A stretch of DNA of 33,395 bases from NCBI GenBank assembly GCA_027489105.1, contig JAIYAJ010000153.1, positions 1-33,395 on the forward strand, given 5' to 3'. Positions 25,979 to 33,395 of this stretch are shown here, piece after piece (positions within the stretch are counted from its first letter, which is position 1; every line of letters begins with the position of its first letter). The notes below the pieces were generated by a model, which was not told the origin of the DNA, ran no database searches, and worked only from the letters and a program-made list of their open reading frames with translations. The position numbers and the translations under genes are program-made. This stretch comes from Zymomonas sp. (GTDB lineage Bacteria; Pseudomonadota; Alphaproteobacteria; Sphingomonadales; Sphingomonadaceae).

Positions 25979-26338
25979 ATGTCGAGGGCCATCTTCCCAC
26001 TCTTTGCGGCGCTGCTGCTCGCGCCGGGCATTACGGGCTGCAACGGTGGCGGTGATGAACTGCCCCCGGGCGCGACGCGGGTGGAGTGCAGGCCCGCCGG
26101 CGGCGCGCCCTTCGAGGCGGCCTGCACGCTCGAGCGAATGAAGAGTGATGACGGTACGGTACTGCTTGTTCGCTCGCCCGACGGGGGTTTTCGCCGATTG
26201 CTGGTGGTGCGCGACGGGCGTGGAGTGGTGTCTGCTGATGGCGCCGAGCCGGTCGCGGTGGCGCCAGCCGGCGCTGCGCATATCGAGGTAACCATCGGGG
26301 GCATGCAATATCGCCTGCCGGCGCGGATAATGCCATGA
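25979..26338 (+). CDS. small secreted lipoprotein of unknown function
   Basis: A 119-residue protein beginning MSRAIFPLFAALLLAPGITGC. The hydrophobic stretch and the ITGC lipobox predict signal peptidase II cleavage and lipidation of Cys at about position 21. The mature part is about 100 residues, with a beta-rich pattern (TVLLVRSPDGGFRRLLVVRDG) and two further cysteines. I do not recognise the family. AAGGG about six bases before ATG 25979 supports this start over the upstream in-frame ATG at 25943. Its stop overlaps the start of nnr (ATGA), so the two are co-translated, although a functional link between a lipoprotein and cofactor repair is not evident. Confidence 0.8.
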   Translation: MSRAIFPLFAALLLAPGITGCNGGGDELPPGATRVECRPAGGAPFEAACTLERMKSDDGTVLLVRSPDGGFRRLLVVRDGRGVVSADGAEPVAVAPAGAAHIEVTIGGMQYRLPARIMP

Positions 26339-27711
26339 CTGGGCGCTCCATCCTGACGGCTGCCGAAACGCGTTCGGCAGAAGAAACGGCCTTTGCTGCC
26401 GGGCTCTCGGTCGATGTCGCGATGGAACGGGCAGGGAGCGCGGTCGCGGAAGCCGCCTGGCGGTTCGCTGGCCCTCGTGAGACATTGGTTGTCTGCGGTC
26501 CGGGCAATAATGGTGGCGACGGCTATGTGATCGCGCGCTGGCTGCGCGATCGGGGCGTGCGCGTGCGCGTCGCGGCGAGCGCGGAACCGCGCACCCCGGC
26601 CAGCCAGTTGAACCGCGCGCGCTGGGCCGGACCGGTGGAGGAGCTAGCCGAGGCTGAACCGGCTCCACTGCTAATCGATGCTCTGTTCGGTACCGGTCTC
26701 GTCAGGCCGCTGGCCCCCCAAGTGGCGACACCCCTGGCGCGGCTCGCGAAAGCGGCGTCGCTCCGGGTCGCAGTCGATCTGCCGAGCGGGGTCGGGACCG
26801 ACGATGGCGCGCTGCTCGGGCCCGCGATCGCTTATGACCTGACGGTCGCTCTCGCGGTGCTCAAGCCCGCGCACCGGCTGCAACCCGCGGCGGCTCTGAT
26901 GGGGCGGCTGGTCCTGGCCGACATCGGCATCGCGGGAGCTTCTGACCTGGCGGAGATCGCCCGGCCGCGCCTGTCGCCGCCCGGCCCGACCGACCATAAA
27001 TATACGCGCGGGCATGTCGTGGCGGTCGGCGGAGCGATGCCGGGGGCGGCGCTGTTGTCGGCGATGGCGGCGCAGCGGGGCGGGGCGGGCTATGTCACGC
27101 TTGCGGCTGAGGCTTCTGCCGCGGCGGCGCCCGCCGCGCTGGTATGCCGCGCCGATCCGATCGGTCTGATCCTGGCCGACGACCGGGTCGGCTGCGTCGT
27201 CGTCGGACCGGGGCTGGGGCGCGATGCGGAAGCTTCGGCACGGCTGGACGAAGCCATCGGCACCGGGCGCCCCTGCGTTCTCGATGCCGATGCGCTGACC
27301 CTGCTCGCCGAGCGGCGAAGCGCCATGCCGGCGGACGCCATACTGACGCCGCATGAAGGCGAGTTCAGGCGACTGTTCGGCGATCCGGGCGGGAGCCGTG
27401 TCGAGCGGGCCCGGGCGGCTGCCCGACGATCGGGCGCCGTTGTCGTGCTCAAGGGGCCCGACACGGTCGTTGCGGCGCCCGACGGCAGGGCGGCTATTGC
27501 GGCACCCGCCACGGGATGGCTCGCCAGCGCGGGCACCGGCGATGTACTGGCGGGCGTCATCGCGGCGAATCGGGCGCGTGGTCTCGATCCCTTCGCCGCA
27601 GCCTGCGCCGGCGTGTGGCTGCATGGCCGCGCCGGGGAGCTGGCGGGAGCGGGGCTCATCGCCGACGATCTCGTGGCCCATCTGCCGGCCGCTCTTGGAG
27701 AATGTTGTTGA
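26335..27711 (+). CDS. nnr: bifunctional NAD(P)H-hydrate epimerase / ADP-dependent dehydratase
   Basis: A 458-residue fusion that repairs hydrated NAD(P)H. The N-terminal half is the epimerase (YjeF_N): VVCGPGNNGGDGYVIARWL around residues 57-63, IDALFGTGL, and VAVDLPSGVGTD. The C-terminal half, from about residue 215, is the dehydratase: HKYTRGHVVAVGG, VVVGPGLGRD, ILTPHEGEFRRLFGD, and ASAGTGDVLAGVIA near residue 400 with the catalytic aspartate. Length and domain order match bacterial Nnr. It overlaps the lipoprotein gene by four bases and the RNA methyltransferase gene by about ten. A second, separate dehydratase lies at 7236-8150. Both functions are assigned from motifs. Confidence 0.94.
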   Translation: MTGRSILTAAETRSAEETAFAAGLSVDVAMERAGSAVAEAAWRFAGPRETLVVCGPGNNGGDGYVIARWLRDRGVRVRVAASAEPRTPASQLNRARWAGPVEELAEAEPAPLLIDALFGTGLVRPLAPQVATPLARLAKAASLRVAVDLPSGVGTDDGALLGPAIAYDLTVALAVLKPAHRLQPAAALMGRLVLADIGIAGASDLAEIARPRLSPPGPTDHKYTRGHVVAVGGAMPGAALLSAMAAQRGGAGYVTLAAEASAAAAPAALVCRADPIGLILADDRVGCVVVGPGLGRDAEASARLDEAIGTGRPCVLDADALTLLAERRSAMPADAILTPHEGEFRRLFGDPGGSRVERARAAARRSGAVVVLKGPDTVVAAPDGRAAIAAPATGWLASAGTGDVLAGVIAANRARGLDPFAAACAGVWLHGRAGELAGAGLIADDLVAHLPAALGECC

Positions 27712-28916
27712 ACGATCAGGCACCCATCGTCCGCATCGCGGCGCGCGGCGACGGCATCACGGAAGACGGACGGCATTCGCCACAATCGGCGCCCGGCGAT
27801 CTGCTCGGCATCGACGGGTCGCTGACCTGGGGTCCGCATCATGTCGAGCCGCCCTGTCGGCATTTTCCGAAATGCGGCGGTTGCCAGCTCCAGCATGTCG
27901 ATGACGAGAGCTATGCCGACTATATCGTCCAGCGGATTCTCGGCGCATTGGGCCAGCAGAAGGTGGAGGTCGGATCGGTCGCGCCCGTGATGTTGTCGGC
28001 ACCCGAAACCCGCCGTCGCGTTTCGCTGCGCGCCGAACGGCAGGGCAAGCGGATGCTGCTCGGCTTCAACGAGGAGGCGAGCCATCATATCGTCGACCTG
28101 AAGATGTGCGCGGTGATGCACCCCGCGCTGGTCGCGCTGATCGCACCGCTGCGCCGCCTGATGCACCCGCTGCTGCGCGACCGCCGCGCGGCAGGCGTGC
28201 AGATGACCCTCGTCGACCAGGGTGTCGACGTGCTGCTGGAAAAGGTCGAGGTCGAAGGGCTGGCAGCGATCGAGGCGGTCAATGATTTCGCCCGCACCCA
28301 CCAGCTCGCCCGGCTCGCGATCGACGACGGCTATGGCGCCCGCGCGCAGTGGGAGCCCGATGCCGCGACGATCACCCTCGGCGGGGTCGCGGTGCCTTTC
28401 CCGCCAGGAGCCTTCCTGCAAGCCACGGCGGACGGCGAGGCGGCGCTGGTCGCGGCGGTCGAGGCGATCGTCGGCGACGCGCCGATTGTCGCCGATCTGT
28501 TCGCCGGGCTCGGCACCTTCTCGCTGCCGCTGTCGGGCAGCCGGCGGGTCTATGCCGCCGAAGGCGCGCGCGATGCCGTACTGGCGCTCAAGGCGGCGGG
28601 CGACAGGACGCAGCGCAAGATCGCGGTCGACCATCGCGATCTGTTCCGCCGTCCTCTGAATGCGGCCGAGCTTGATCGCTTCGATGCTGTCGTTCTCGAT
28701 CCGCCGCGCGCGGGCGCCAAGGAGATGATGGGGGCGCTCGCCCAGACGCAGCGTCTGTCGCGCATCGCCTATGTCTCGTGCAACCCCTCGACCTTCGCGC
28801 GCGACGCCCGGACTCTGGTCGAAGGCGGCTGGGTGCTCGACAGGATCGTACCCGTCGGCCAGTTCCGCTGGTCGACGCATGTCGAACTGGTCGGAGATTT
28901 CCGGCGGGGCCGCTGA
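27702..28916 (+). CDS. RumA/TrmA-type (uracil-C5) RNA methyltransferase with Fe-S cysteines
   Basis: A 404-residue class I SAM methyltransferase of the RlmD/TrmA family, which makes 5-methyluridine in rRNA or tRNA. C52, C58 and C61 in PCRHFPKCGGCQLQH and C136 in LKMC match the four ligands of the [4Fe-4S] cluster of RlmD-type enzymes. ADLFAGLGTFSLPL is the SAM loop, VVLDPPRAGAKEM is at 331-342, and YVSCNPSTFARD has the nucleophile C360. The N-terminus before the first Cys is short, leaving little room for a full TRAM domain. The first ATG (27702) overlaps nnr by ten bases; TTG codons at 27705 and 27708 are alternative starts given GGAG just upstream. Which rRNA or tRNA uridine it modifies cannot be told. 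Confidence 0.92.
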   Translation: MLLNDQAPIVRIAARGDGITEDGRHSPQSAPGDLLGIDGSLTWGPHHVEPPCRHFPKCGGCQLQHVDDESYADYIVQRILGALGQQKVEVGSVAPVMLSAPETRRRVSLRAERQGKRMLLGFNEEASHHIVDLKMCAVMHPALVALIAPLRRLMHPLLRDRRAAGVQMTLVDQGVDVLLEKVEVEGLAAIEAVNDFARTHQLARLAIDDGYGARAQWEPDAATITLGGVAVPFPPGAFLQATADGEAALVAAVEAIVGDAPIVADLFAGLGTFSLPLSGSRRVYAAEGARDAVLALKAAGDRTQRKIAVDHRDLFRRPLNAAELDRFDAVVLDPPRAGAKEMMGALAQTQRLSRIAYVSCNPSTFARDARTLVEGGWVLDRIVPVGQFRWSTHVELVGDFRRGR

Positions 28917-28948
28917 GGAGAGGGCGGTCGACAAGAAGGAGAGTCCAT

Positions 28949-29158
28949 ATGACCGAGAAAGTCACGGGCCCCGCTTCCTATTTCCCGTCGATCGAGAAGA
29001 AATATGGCCGGCCGATCGAGGAGTGGAAGGCTATGGTTCGCGCGGCCTCTCCCGCGCCGCACATGGTGCTGGTCGCCATGCTCAAGGAGCAGCATGGGCT
29101 GGGGCATGGTCACGCCAATGCGATCGTCGCCCATGTGCTGGCGGAAGATCGCGGCTGA
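28949..29158 (+). CDS. small DUF4287-type protein
   Basis: A 69-residue protein: a YFPSIEKKYGRPIEEWKAMV block followed by HMVLVAMLKEQHGLGHGHANAIVAHVL. This is the compact helical pattern of DUF4287 proteins, which also occur fused to DUF5655. AAGGAG eight bases before ATG 28949 is a good ribosome site. It lies 32 bp after the RNA methyltransferase gene on the same strand and may be the last gene of that run. The REP-like inverted repeats that follow could stabilise or end the transcript. The function of the family is unknown to me. Confidence 0.85.
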   Translation: MTEKVTGPASYFPSIEKKYGRPIEEWKAMVRAASPAPHMVLVAMLKEQHGLGHGHANAIVAHVLAEDRG

Positions 29159-29201
29159 GGCGCTATCGAGGGCGACATATTGTCCCTCGCCTTTCCCCGC
29201 C

Positions 29202-29295
29202 CGTCATTCCCGCGAAGGCGGGAATCCATGGATGGCGGAACGTTCGACGCCACAGCGCCTCGTTACCGTGGATTCCCGCCTTCGCGGGAATGACG
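29202..29295. repeat. inverted pair of 27-bp REP-like elements
   Basis: The 27 bases at 29202-29228 are the exact reverse complement of 29269-29295, with a 40-base spacer. Each arm is itself a hairpin, TTCCCGC-GAAG-GCGGGAA. This GTCATTCCCGCG/CGCGGGAATGAC sequence is a widespread intergenic repeat in proteobacteria. A pair in opposite orientation is the usual mobile unit (BIME- or REPIN-like). It lies 43 bp after the DUF4287 gene. Confidence 0.85.
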
Positions 29296-29544
29296 CCGTT
29301 GAGGTGTCCCTTACGCCGTTTCCGCCATTCCTTGCAGCAAGTGACCACCCGCTCTTCGATCGGCCCTATCGCTGGCACATCGGCGCGCAGGCATTGCGGC
29401 CAATCTGAACGCAGCCTGTCGAAGGCCCCTTCCTGCGGCGAAAATCCCCGCGCGTCGGCCTGTTTGCGCTGGAGAGCACGCATCGGAACGCCGTCGGCTT
29501 CCCCATTCCGCCCGGAAGCCGCGCCGGAACCCCGTTCAGCGCGG

Positions 29545-29573
29545 TTGACTCGGGGAACCCCCGTTCCTAAAGG
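29545..29573 (+). promoter_or_regulatory. candidate sigma-70 promoter of the atp operon
   Basis: TTGACT (29545-29550), a 17-base spacer and TAAAGG (29568-29573) lie about 70 bp before atpI. The -35 is five of six to consensus and the spacing is ideal, but the -10 is weak. The spacer contains the symmetrical GGGGAACCCCC. No better candidate is seen in this gap. Confidence 0.35.
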
Positions 29574-29640
29574 GGCCTCGCCTTGGCGGGATCGATCGTC
29601 GCCATGACGCCACCTTCCCGGCAACAGGAGGGTGTGTGCC

Positions 29641-29961
29641 ATGACGGAGAACGAGACCGGACAAGACCCGGAAAGTGTGGGGGATCAGCGTCTTACATCG
29701 CTCGATGAGCGGTTGCGGGCGATCCAGCATGCCGAACAGGTCAGAACGGCGAGCACGCATAAAAAGCCTGAGAAGGGATATTCCCAGGGCAATCGCGTGC
29801 TGACCGAGCTGATCGCGGGGATCGTCGGCGGAGGTCTGCTGGGCTGGTGCTTCGATCACTGGCTCGGGACCAAGCCCTGGCTCCTATTGGCCATGCTGTT
29901 CCTCGGGATCGGCGTGGCCTTCAGGAATATCATTCGGATTTCTCAGGAGCGCCCGGAGTGA
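29641..29961 (+). CDS. atpI: AtpI/AtpZ-family F0F1 ATP synthase assembly protein
   Basis: A 106-residue protein with a charged 55-residue N-terminus and two hydrophobic segments (TELIAGIVGGGLLGWCFDHW and PWLLLAMLFLGIGVAFRNI). This is the AtpI/AtpZ layout of the small assembly factor that aids c-ring formation or divalent-cation supply in the inner membrane. AGGAGG nine bases before ATG 29641 fixes the start. It heads the F0 operon and is 39 bp from atpB. The alphaproteobacterial arrangement, with this gene leading atpB-atpE-atpF'-atpF, supports the call more than the sequence alone. Confidence 0.88.
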   Translation: MTENETGQDPESVGDQRLTSLDERLRAIQHAEQVRTASTHKKPEKGYSQGNRVLTELIAGIVGGGLLGWCFDHWLGTKPWLLLAMLFLGIGVAFRNIIRISQERPE

Positions 29962-30000
29962 TTTCCGGACGCTTTTGGCATAAGCAGGGGTAAGGCAAGC

Positions 30001-30786
30001 GTGGCAGCCGAATCGGGCAAGATCGATCCGATGCACCAGTTCCTGATCGAGCCGTTGTTCGGTCAGGATTGGGCGATTGCGGGCCATAACGTCGCTTTCA
30101 CCAATTCGGCGATGTGGATGGTCGTGACACTGGTCGCGATGCTGGTCTTCATGGTCGGCGGAATGAAGCGCGAGCTCGTTCCCGGCCGCTGGCAGGCCGC
30201 CGTCGAAAGCTTCACCGGCTTCATCTCGGGCATGATGGCCACCAATGTCGGCCCCGAGGGCAAGAAGTTCGTTCCCTACGTCTTCTCGCTGTTCATGTTC
30301 ATCCTGATCGCCAACATCATGGGCATGATGCCCACCGGCGTGGTCGGGGTGCATCCCTTCACCGTGACGAGCCACCTGACGGTTACCGGCGTCCTCGCGA
30401 TCATCAGCTTCGCGATCGTTCTGATCGTCGGCTTCTGGCGCCACGGTTTCCACTTCTTCTCGCTCTTCGTGCCGCATGGTACGCCGGGCTACATGGTTCC
30501 GCTGATCTTCGTGATCGAGCTGTTCTCCTTCCTCATTCGTCCCTTCTCGCTCGGCCTGCGACTGTTCGTCGCGATGACCGCGGGGCACATCCTGATGAAG
30601 GTTCTGGCCGGCTTCGTGATCAACGGCATCAATGCGGGTGCAGTGACGGTGGCGATCGTCTCCATCCCCAGCTTCATCCTGATGATCGGCATCACCCTGC
30701 TCGAACTGCTGGTGTGCGCCATCCAGGCCTATGTGTTCGCGCTGCTGACGTCGCTGTACCTCAACGACGCGATCAACCTGCACTGA
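30001..30786 (+). CDS. atpB: ATP synthase subunit a
   Basis: A 261-residue integral membrane subunit that forms the proton half-channels against the c-ring. It starts with GTG at 30001, after AAGG about five bases upstream. MHQFLIEPLFG near the N-terminus is typical. The essential arginine is R187 in FLIRPFSLGLRLFVAMTAGHILMK, and the last helices (IPSFILMIGITLLELLVCAIQAYVFALLTSLYL) end the protein, as in other subunit a sequences. It is the second gene of the F0 operon, with 46 bp before atpE. The length is standard for alphaproteobacteria. Confidence 0.97.
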   Translation: MAAESGKIDPMHQFLIEPLFGQDWAIAGHNVAFTNSAMWMVVTLVAMLVFMVGGMKRELVPGRWQAAVESFTGFISGMMATNVGPEGKKFVPYVFSLFMFILIANIMGMMPTGVVGVHPFTVTSHLTVTGVLAIISFAIVLIVGFWRHGFHFFSLFVPHGTPGYMVPLIFVIELFSFLIRPFSLGLRLFVAMTAGHILMKVLAGFVINGINAGAVTVAIVSIPSFILMIGITLLELLVCAIQAYVFALLTSLYLNDAINLH

Positions 30787-30832
30787 GTTTCACTGCACGA
30801 CCTTCAACCTAATTCTAAGCAAGGAGTTTATC

Positions 30833-31060
30833 ATGGACGCAGAAGCCGCAAAGCTGATCGGTGCCGGTCTCGCCGCAATCGGCGTTGGTCTCGCCGCCCT
30901 CGGCGTGGGCAACGTGTTCGGTTCGTTCCTCGAGTCGGCTCTCCGCAATCCGGCGGCTGCCGATGGCCAGCAGGGCCGCCTCTTCATCGGCTTCGCCGCC
31001 GCCGAGCTTCTCGGCCTGCTGGCGTTCGTCGTCGCGATGATCCTGCTCTTCGTCGCCTAA
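30833..31060 (+). CDS. atpE: ATP synthase subunit c
   Basis: The 75-residue hairpin proteolipid of the rotor ring. The first helix has the GxGxGxG pattern (LIGAGLAAIGVGLAALGVGN), the polar loop is RNPAAADGQQG, and the second helix has the proton-binding E58 in FIGFAAAELLGLLAFVVA. A proton (not sodium) ring is likely, as the flanking Gln/Ser-Thr sodium ligands are absent. AAGGAG seven bases before ATG is the strongest ribosome site in this operon, matching the need for about ten copies per complex. The 49-bp gap to the next gene shows no clear terminator. Confidence 0.97.
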   Translation: MDAEAAKLIGAGLAAIGVGLAALGVGNVFGSFLESALRNPAAADGQQGRLFIGFAAAELLGLLAFVVAMILLFVA

Positions 31061-31109
31061 CATTCAGGTTGCGGGGCCGGTTCGCACCGGCCCCTAACGG
31101 GAATTACCG

Positions 31110-31601
31110 ATGCCTCAGATCGCCCAGATCGCCGCGACCTACGCTTCGCAGATCTTCTGGCTGCTGATCATCTTCGGCCTGATCTATTTCGTGATCGGGC
31201 AGGGGATGCTGCCGAAGATCGAAGCCACCGTCGAGGCACGCGACCAGAAGATCGCTTCCGATCTCGCCGCCGCCGAGGCCGCTCGTGCCAAGGCCGACGA
31301 GACCGAGGCGGACTATCGCGCCCGGATCGACGAGGCCCGTGCGGCCGCCCAGAAGGCGGTTCAGGATGCCAAGGCCGGTGCCGCCGCCGATGCGGAACAG
31401 CGGGTCAAGGCCGCCGATGCCGTGCTCGCGGCCAAGGCTGCCGAGGCCGATGCGGCGCTGAAGGCCGCGCAAGCCAGGGCGCTGGCGGAAATCGAGAGCG
31501 TGGCTGCCGAAGCCGCGCAGGAGATCGTCGCCAAGGTGTCGGGCATCTCGGTCGACAAGGCCGAAGCCGAGAGTGCGGTGAAGTCCGCACTCGCTGCCTG
31601 A
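31110..31601 (+). CDS. atpF': ATP synthase subunit b'
   Basis: A 163-residue peripheral-stalk subunit. One membrane helix (IFWLLIIFGLIYFVIGQGML, residues 15-34) precedes a long Ala/Glu/Lys-rich coiled coil to the end. The short N-terminus and motif LPKIEATVEARDQKIASDLAAAEAARAKADE are typical of b', the diverged second b subunit found in alphaproteobacteria and photosynthetic bacteria. Gene order directly after atpE and before a longer b gene supports it. It would pair with the next gene's product as a heterodimer linking F0 to F1. The 13-bp spacing to atpF suggests coordinated translation. Confidence 0.94.
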   Translation: MPQIAQIAATYASQIFWLLIIFGLIYFVIGQGMLPKIEATVEARDQKIASDLAAAEAARAKADETEADYRARIDEARAAAQKAVQDAKAGAAADAEQRVKAADAVLAAKAAEADAALKAAQARALAEIESVAAEAAQEIVAKVSGISVDKAEAESAVKSALAA

Positions 31602-31614
31602 ACGGAGACGTCGA

Positions 31615-32232
31615 ATGTCTGTAAACGGCTCCGCACTCGTGGCGGAAAATCTCTCCGAGGCGGCTTCGCTCGAAGGCATGCCTGAGAATGTCAGCGCCGG
31701 TCACGCCGCCGCCGGCACGCTCGAGCATCATGTCGATCCGGCTGCGCTGGGCATGACTGCCACGGCGTGGGTGTCGCTGGCGATGGTGATCGTCATCCTT
31801 CTTCTTCTCTGGAAGAAGGTGCCTGCGGTGATCGGCTCGTCGCTCGACAAGAAGATCGCCTCGATCCGTGCCAATCTCGACGAGGCCGCCGCGCTGCGCG
31901 CCGATGCCGAGAAGCTGAAGGCCGAATATGAGGCGAAGGCCCAGGCCGCTGCCCGCGAAGCCGAGGAGATGCTGGCCCATGCCCGCAGCGAGGCCCAGGC
32001 CATCGTTGAGCAGGCAAAGGTCGATGCGGGCGCGCTGATCGAGCGTCGCGGCAAGATGGCCGAGGACAAGATCGCGGCCGCCGAGCGCGGTGCTATCGCG
32101 GAAGTGCGTGCCAAGGCGGCAAATGCCGCGGCCGGTGCGGCTGCGGTTCTCATCGCCCAGCGCAACGACGCGAAGACCGACAAGGTGCTGATCGACGGCG
32201 CTATCGACTCGCTCGGTACGGCCAGCTTCTGA
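31615..32232 (+). CDS. atpF: ATP synthase subunit b
   Basis: A 205-residue peripheral-stalk subunit. An extended N-terminus of about 50 residues comes before the single membrane helix (TAWVSLAMVIVILLLLWKKV). Then come VIGSSLDKKIASIRANLDEAAALRADAEKLKAEYEAK and a charged coiled coil, ending in the segment that contacts subunit delta. The N-terminal extension (residues 1-47, His-containing and acidic) is longer than in E. coli b and resembles other sphingomonads. GGAG seven bases before ATG is the ribosome site. It is the last gene of the F0 operon, followed by an intrinsic terminator. The F1 genes are elsewhere, as usual in this class. Confidence 0.95.
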   Translation: MSVNGSALVAENLSEAASLEGMPENVSAGHAAAGTLEHHVDPAALGMTATAWVSLAMVIVILLLLWKKVPAVIGSSLDKKIASIRANLDEAAALRADAEKLKAEYEAKAQAAAREAEEMLAHARSEAQAIVEQAKVDAGALIERRGKMAEDKIAAAERGAIAEVRAKAANAAAGAAAVLIAQRNDAKTDKVLIDGAIDSLGTASF

Positions 32233-32250
32233 TCCGTCGCTGCGTCGGAT

Positions 32251-32284
32251 AAAAAGGCCCGTCGGATGTCCGGCGGGCTTTTTT
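32251..32284 (+). terminator. intrinsic terminator of the atp F0 operon
   Basis: The stem GCCCGTCGGA/TCCGGCGGGC (32257-32266 with 32269-32278) has one G-T pair and a two-base apex. It is preceded by AAAAAG and followed by six T residues. It lies 18 bp after the atpF stop. The A-run before the stem gives it some bidirectional character. This is the clearest canonical terminator in the window. Confidence 0.93.
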
Positions 32285-32368
32285 CATGGGCGACAGCCGG
32301 CGGCCGCCCGGCCCGTTGGCACCGCATCATTTACCAAATCCTCACGCTCCCGGACTATTGCTCCGATC

Positions 32369-32632
32369 ATGGGTGCGATCGGCTGGATATGGGCATGGCT
32401 GATGCTGATGGGGGGGCTGCGGGCGTGGAACAGCGCCTTGCTGCCGTCCGACATCATTTGCGCCATGCTGTTGTCCGGGATTGTCGCCCTCCCGCTGTTG
32501 TGGAACCGCAAGAACGGGGTGTTCGCAGCGGCGGCGCCGTCGCCCCTAGTGCGGGCAGGCATTGCGATCCTCCTTCTCGTGTCGGCCGGCGTGTCGCATC
32601 CGGACATGCTGATGATGATCGCGGTGGCTTGA
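32369..32632 (+). CDS. small hypothetical membrane protein
   Basis: An 87-residue predicted membrane protein with segments at about 5-17 (GWIWAWLMLMGGL), 28-45 (IICAMLLSGIVALPLLW) and 61-85 (VRAGIAILLLVSAGVSH, DMLMMIAVA). I do not recognise the family. It resembles the small SPW-repeat-like or uncharacterised inner membrane proteins in its paired W-rich helix and P-bounded second helix, but not enough to assign. No convincing Shine-Dalgarno site precedes ATG 32369. It stands between the atp terminator and uvrC on the same strand, 68 bp before uvrC, and may be co-transcribed with it. Codon use is in line with coding sequence. Confidence 0.55.
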   Translation: MGAIGWIWAWLMLMGGLRAWNSALLPSDIICAMLLSGIVALPLLWNRKNGVFAAAAPSPLVRAGIAILLLVSAGVSHPDMLMMIAVA

Positions 32633-32700
32633 TTCCCTTCGGGCAAGGTTCGCGGCGGACCGAGATTGCGGCGCGCGCGTCGGCATCCTAGATCAGGGCC

Positions 32701-33395
32701 GTGACCGACATTCCATCCAGCGACCGCTTCAACGAGGAGAAGAGCGTCTTCACGGTGCGGGGTTCGGATACCCCCGACATCGATGCAGGCGTCGCTGCCA
32801 TTCGCAACGTTCTCAAGACGCTGCCGGTGCGGCCTGGGGTCTACCGCATGCAGGACGCACGCGGCGATGTCCTCTATGTCGGCAAGGCGCGCGCACTCAG
32901 AAACCGCGTCGCCAATTATACGCAGATCGCGCGCCTGCCGAAGCGGCTGAGCCGGATGGTGGCGCAGACCCGTTCGATGACGATCGTCACCACCAACAGC
33001 GAGGCGGAGGCGCTGCTGCTGGAGGCGCAGCTGATCAAGCGCTACCGACCGCCCTACAATGTGCTGCTGCGCGACGACAAAAGCTTTCCGTTCATCCTGC
33101 TGCGCGAGGATCACGACTTTCCACGTATCCAGAAGCATCGCGGCGCGCGGCGCGCCAAGGGGCAATATTTCGGTCCCTTCGCCAGCGCCGGATCGGTGAC
33201 GCGCACGCTCAACGCGCTGCAGAAGCTGTTTCTCCTGCGCTCCTGCACCGACAGCTTCTTCGCCAACCGCGACCGGCCCTGCCTGCTCTACCAGATCAAG
33301 CGCTGTTCAGCGCCCTGCGTCGGCCGGATCGACGAGGACGCCTATGCCGAACTGGTCGGCGACGCCAAGTCGTTCCTGACGGGTAAGTCGACCCA
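32701..33395 (+). CDS. uvrC: excinuclease ABC subunit C UvrC (partial, 3' end off the right edge)
   Basis: The first 231 codons of UvrC, the nuclease that makes both incisions in nucleotide excision repair after UvrAB damage recognition. The GIY-YIG domain is present: [33 protein letters not shown], with [35 protein letters not shown] next and then [11 protein letters not shown]. The C-terminal cysteine-containing block [19 protein letters not shown], typical of UvrC, precedes the UVR-interaction region. GTG at 32701 is the first possible start after an in-frame TAG (32689-32691); there is no ATG before the conserved core. The catalytic tyrosines are intact. The missing part lies outside the window. 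Confidence 0.95.
   Translation, partial: MTDIPSSDRFNEEKSVFTVRGSDTPDIDAGVAAIRNVLKTLPVRPGVYRMQDARGDVLYVGKARALRNRVANYTQIARLPKRLSRMVAQTRSMTIVTTNSEAEALLLEAQLIKRYRPPYNVLLRDDKSFPFILLREDHDFPRIQKHRGARRAKGQYFGPFASAGSVTRTLNALQKLFLLRSCTDSFFANRDRPCLLYQIKRCSAPCVGRIDEDAYAELVGDAKSFLTGKST

Larger units (their letters stand above)
29159..29640. other. 482-bp intergenic region before the atp operon
   Basis: It contains the inverted REP-like pair (29202-29295), then about 345 bases without a recognisable gene. GCAGCCTGTCGAAGGCC near 29411 resembles part of another dispersed sphingomonad repeat, from memory. The last 100 bases should carry the atp promoter. Two similar blocks, GGAACCCCGTTC and GGAACCCCCGTTCC, occur around 29526 and 29555. 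Open frames through the region have no ribosome site or recognisable product. Confidence 0.5.

Noticed and set aside
1..33395. CRISPR arrays, rRNA, tRNA or complete insertion sequences
   Set aside because: No regularly spaced repeats, no cloverleaf with a TTCGAATC-type arm and no transposase or integrase gene could be found by eye.

Overview
The window reads as chromosomal DNA of a high-GC alphaproteobacterium, most likely a sphingomonad (Sphingomonas/Rhizorhabdus-like). The support is gene content and style: an F0 operon of the order atpI-atpB-atpE-atpF'-atpF with both b and b' subunits, HWE/HRxxN histidine kinases, a perfect GGAAC-N16-CGTT general-stress (EcfG-type) promoter, dense ATGA-overlapped genes and short GC-rich REP-like hairpins. 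The genus is inference; no rRNA or tRNA is present to settle it.

Layout. (1) 1-5528: a histidine-utilisation locus. hutI-hutH-hutG run leftward (hutG is cut by the window edge) and hutF-hutC run rightward. An 18-bp HutC-type dyad sits between the two divergent units. HutF plus HutG imply the route formimidoylglutamate -> formylglutamate -> glutamate + formate. hutU is not in the window. (2) 5583-8150: a YpfJ-type zinc metallopeptidase, a histidine phosphatase and a standalone NAD(P)HX dehydratase, all on the + strand. (3) 8151-11862: an accessory island with clearly lower GC than its flanks. It holds a two-gene minus-strand unit (a DGQHR-domain protein of the DndB/DpdB type followed by an unrecognised protein with HEPN-like features) and a separate acidic protein of unknown function. 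This is the most likely place for an undescribed system. (4) 11863-15192: an lldD-type lactate dehydrogenase, a nitroreductase and an Amt ammonium transporter, with strong palindromes between the first two. (5) 15217-19905: a Tat-exported DUF885 protein, a crotonase-family gene joined to a second N-formylglutamate-amidohydrolase-like gene, and metY.

(6) 19992-25793: a leftward three-gene signalling operon: a membrane hybrid kinase with three receivers, a CheR methyltransferase without a CheB partner, and a REC-PAS-HWE kinase-REC protein. The genes overlap by 4 and 11 nt and lie behind the EcfG-type promoter, which ties the operon to the general stress response. (7) 25979-29158, rightward: a small lipoprotein, the bifunctional NAD(P)HX epimerase/dehydratase nnr, a RumA/TrmA-type RNA methyltransferase and a DUF4287 protein. 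(8) 29202-29295: an inverted pair of REP-like elements. (9) 29641-32284: the F0 ATP synthase operon with a textbook intrinsic terminator. (10) A small membrane protein and the 5' part of uvrC, cut by the right edge.

Most of the window is ordinary core metabolism. Unusual features are the island, the stress-linked CheR/HWE operon, duplicated NAD(P)HX dehydratase functions, and a second formylglutamate-hydrolase-fold protein outside the hut locus.
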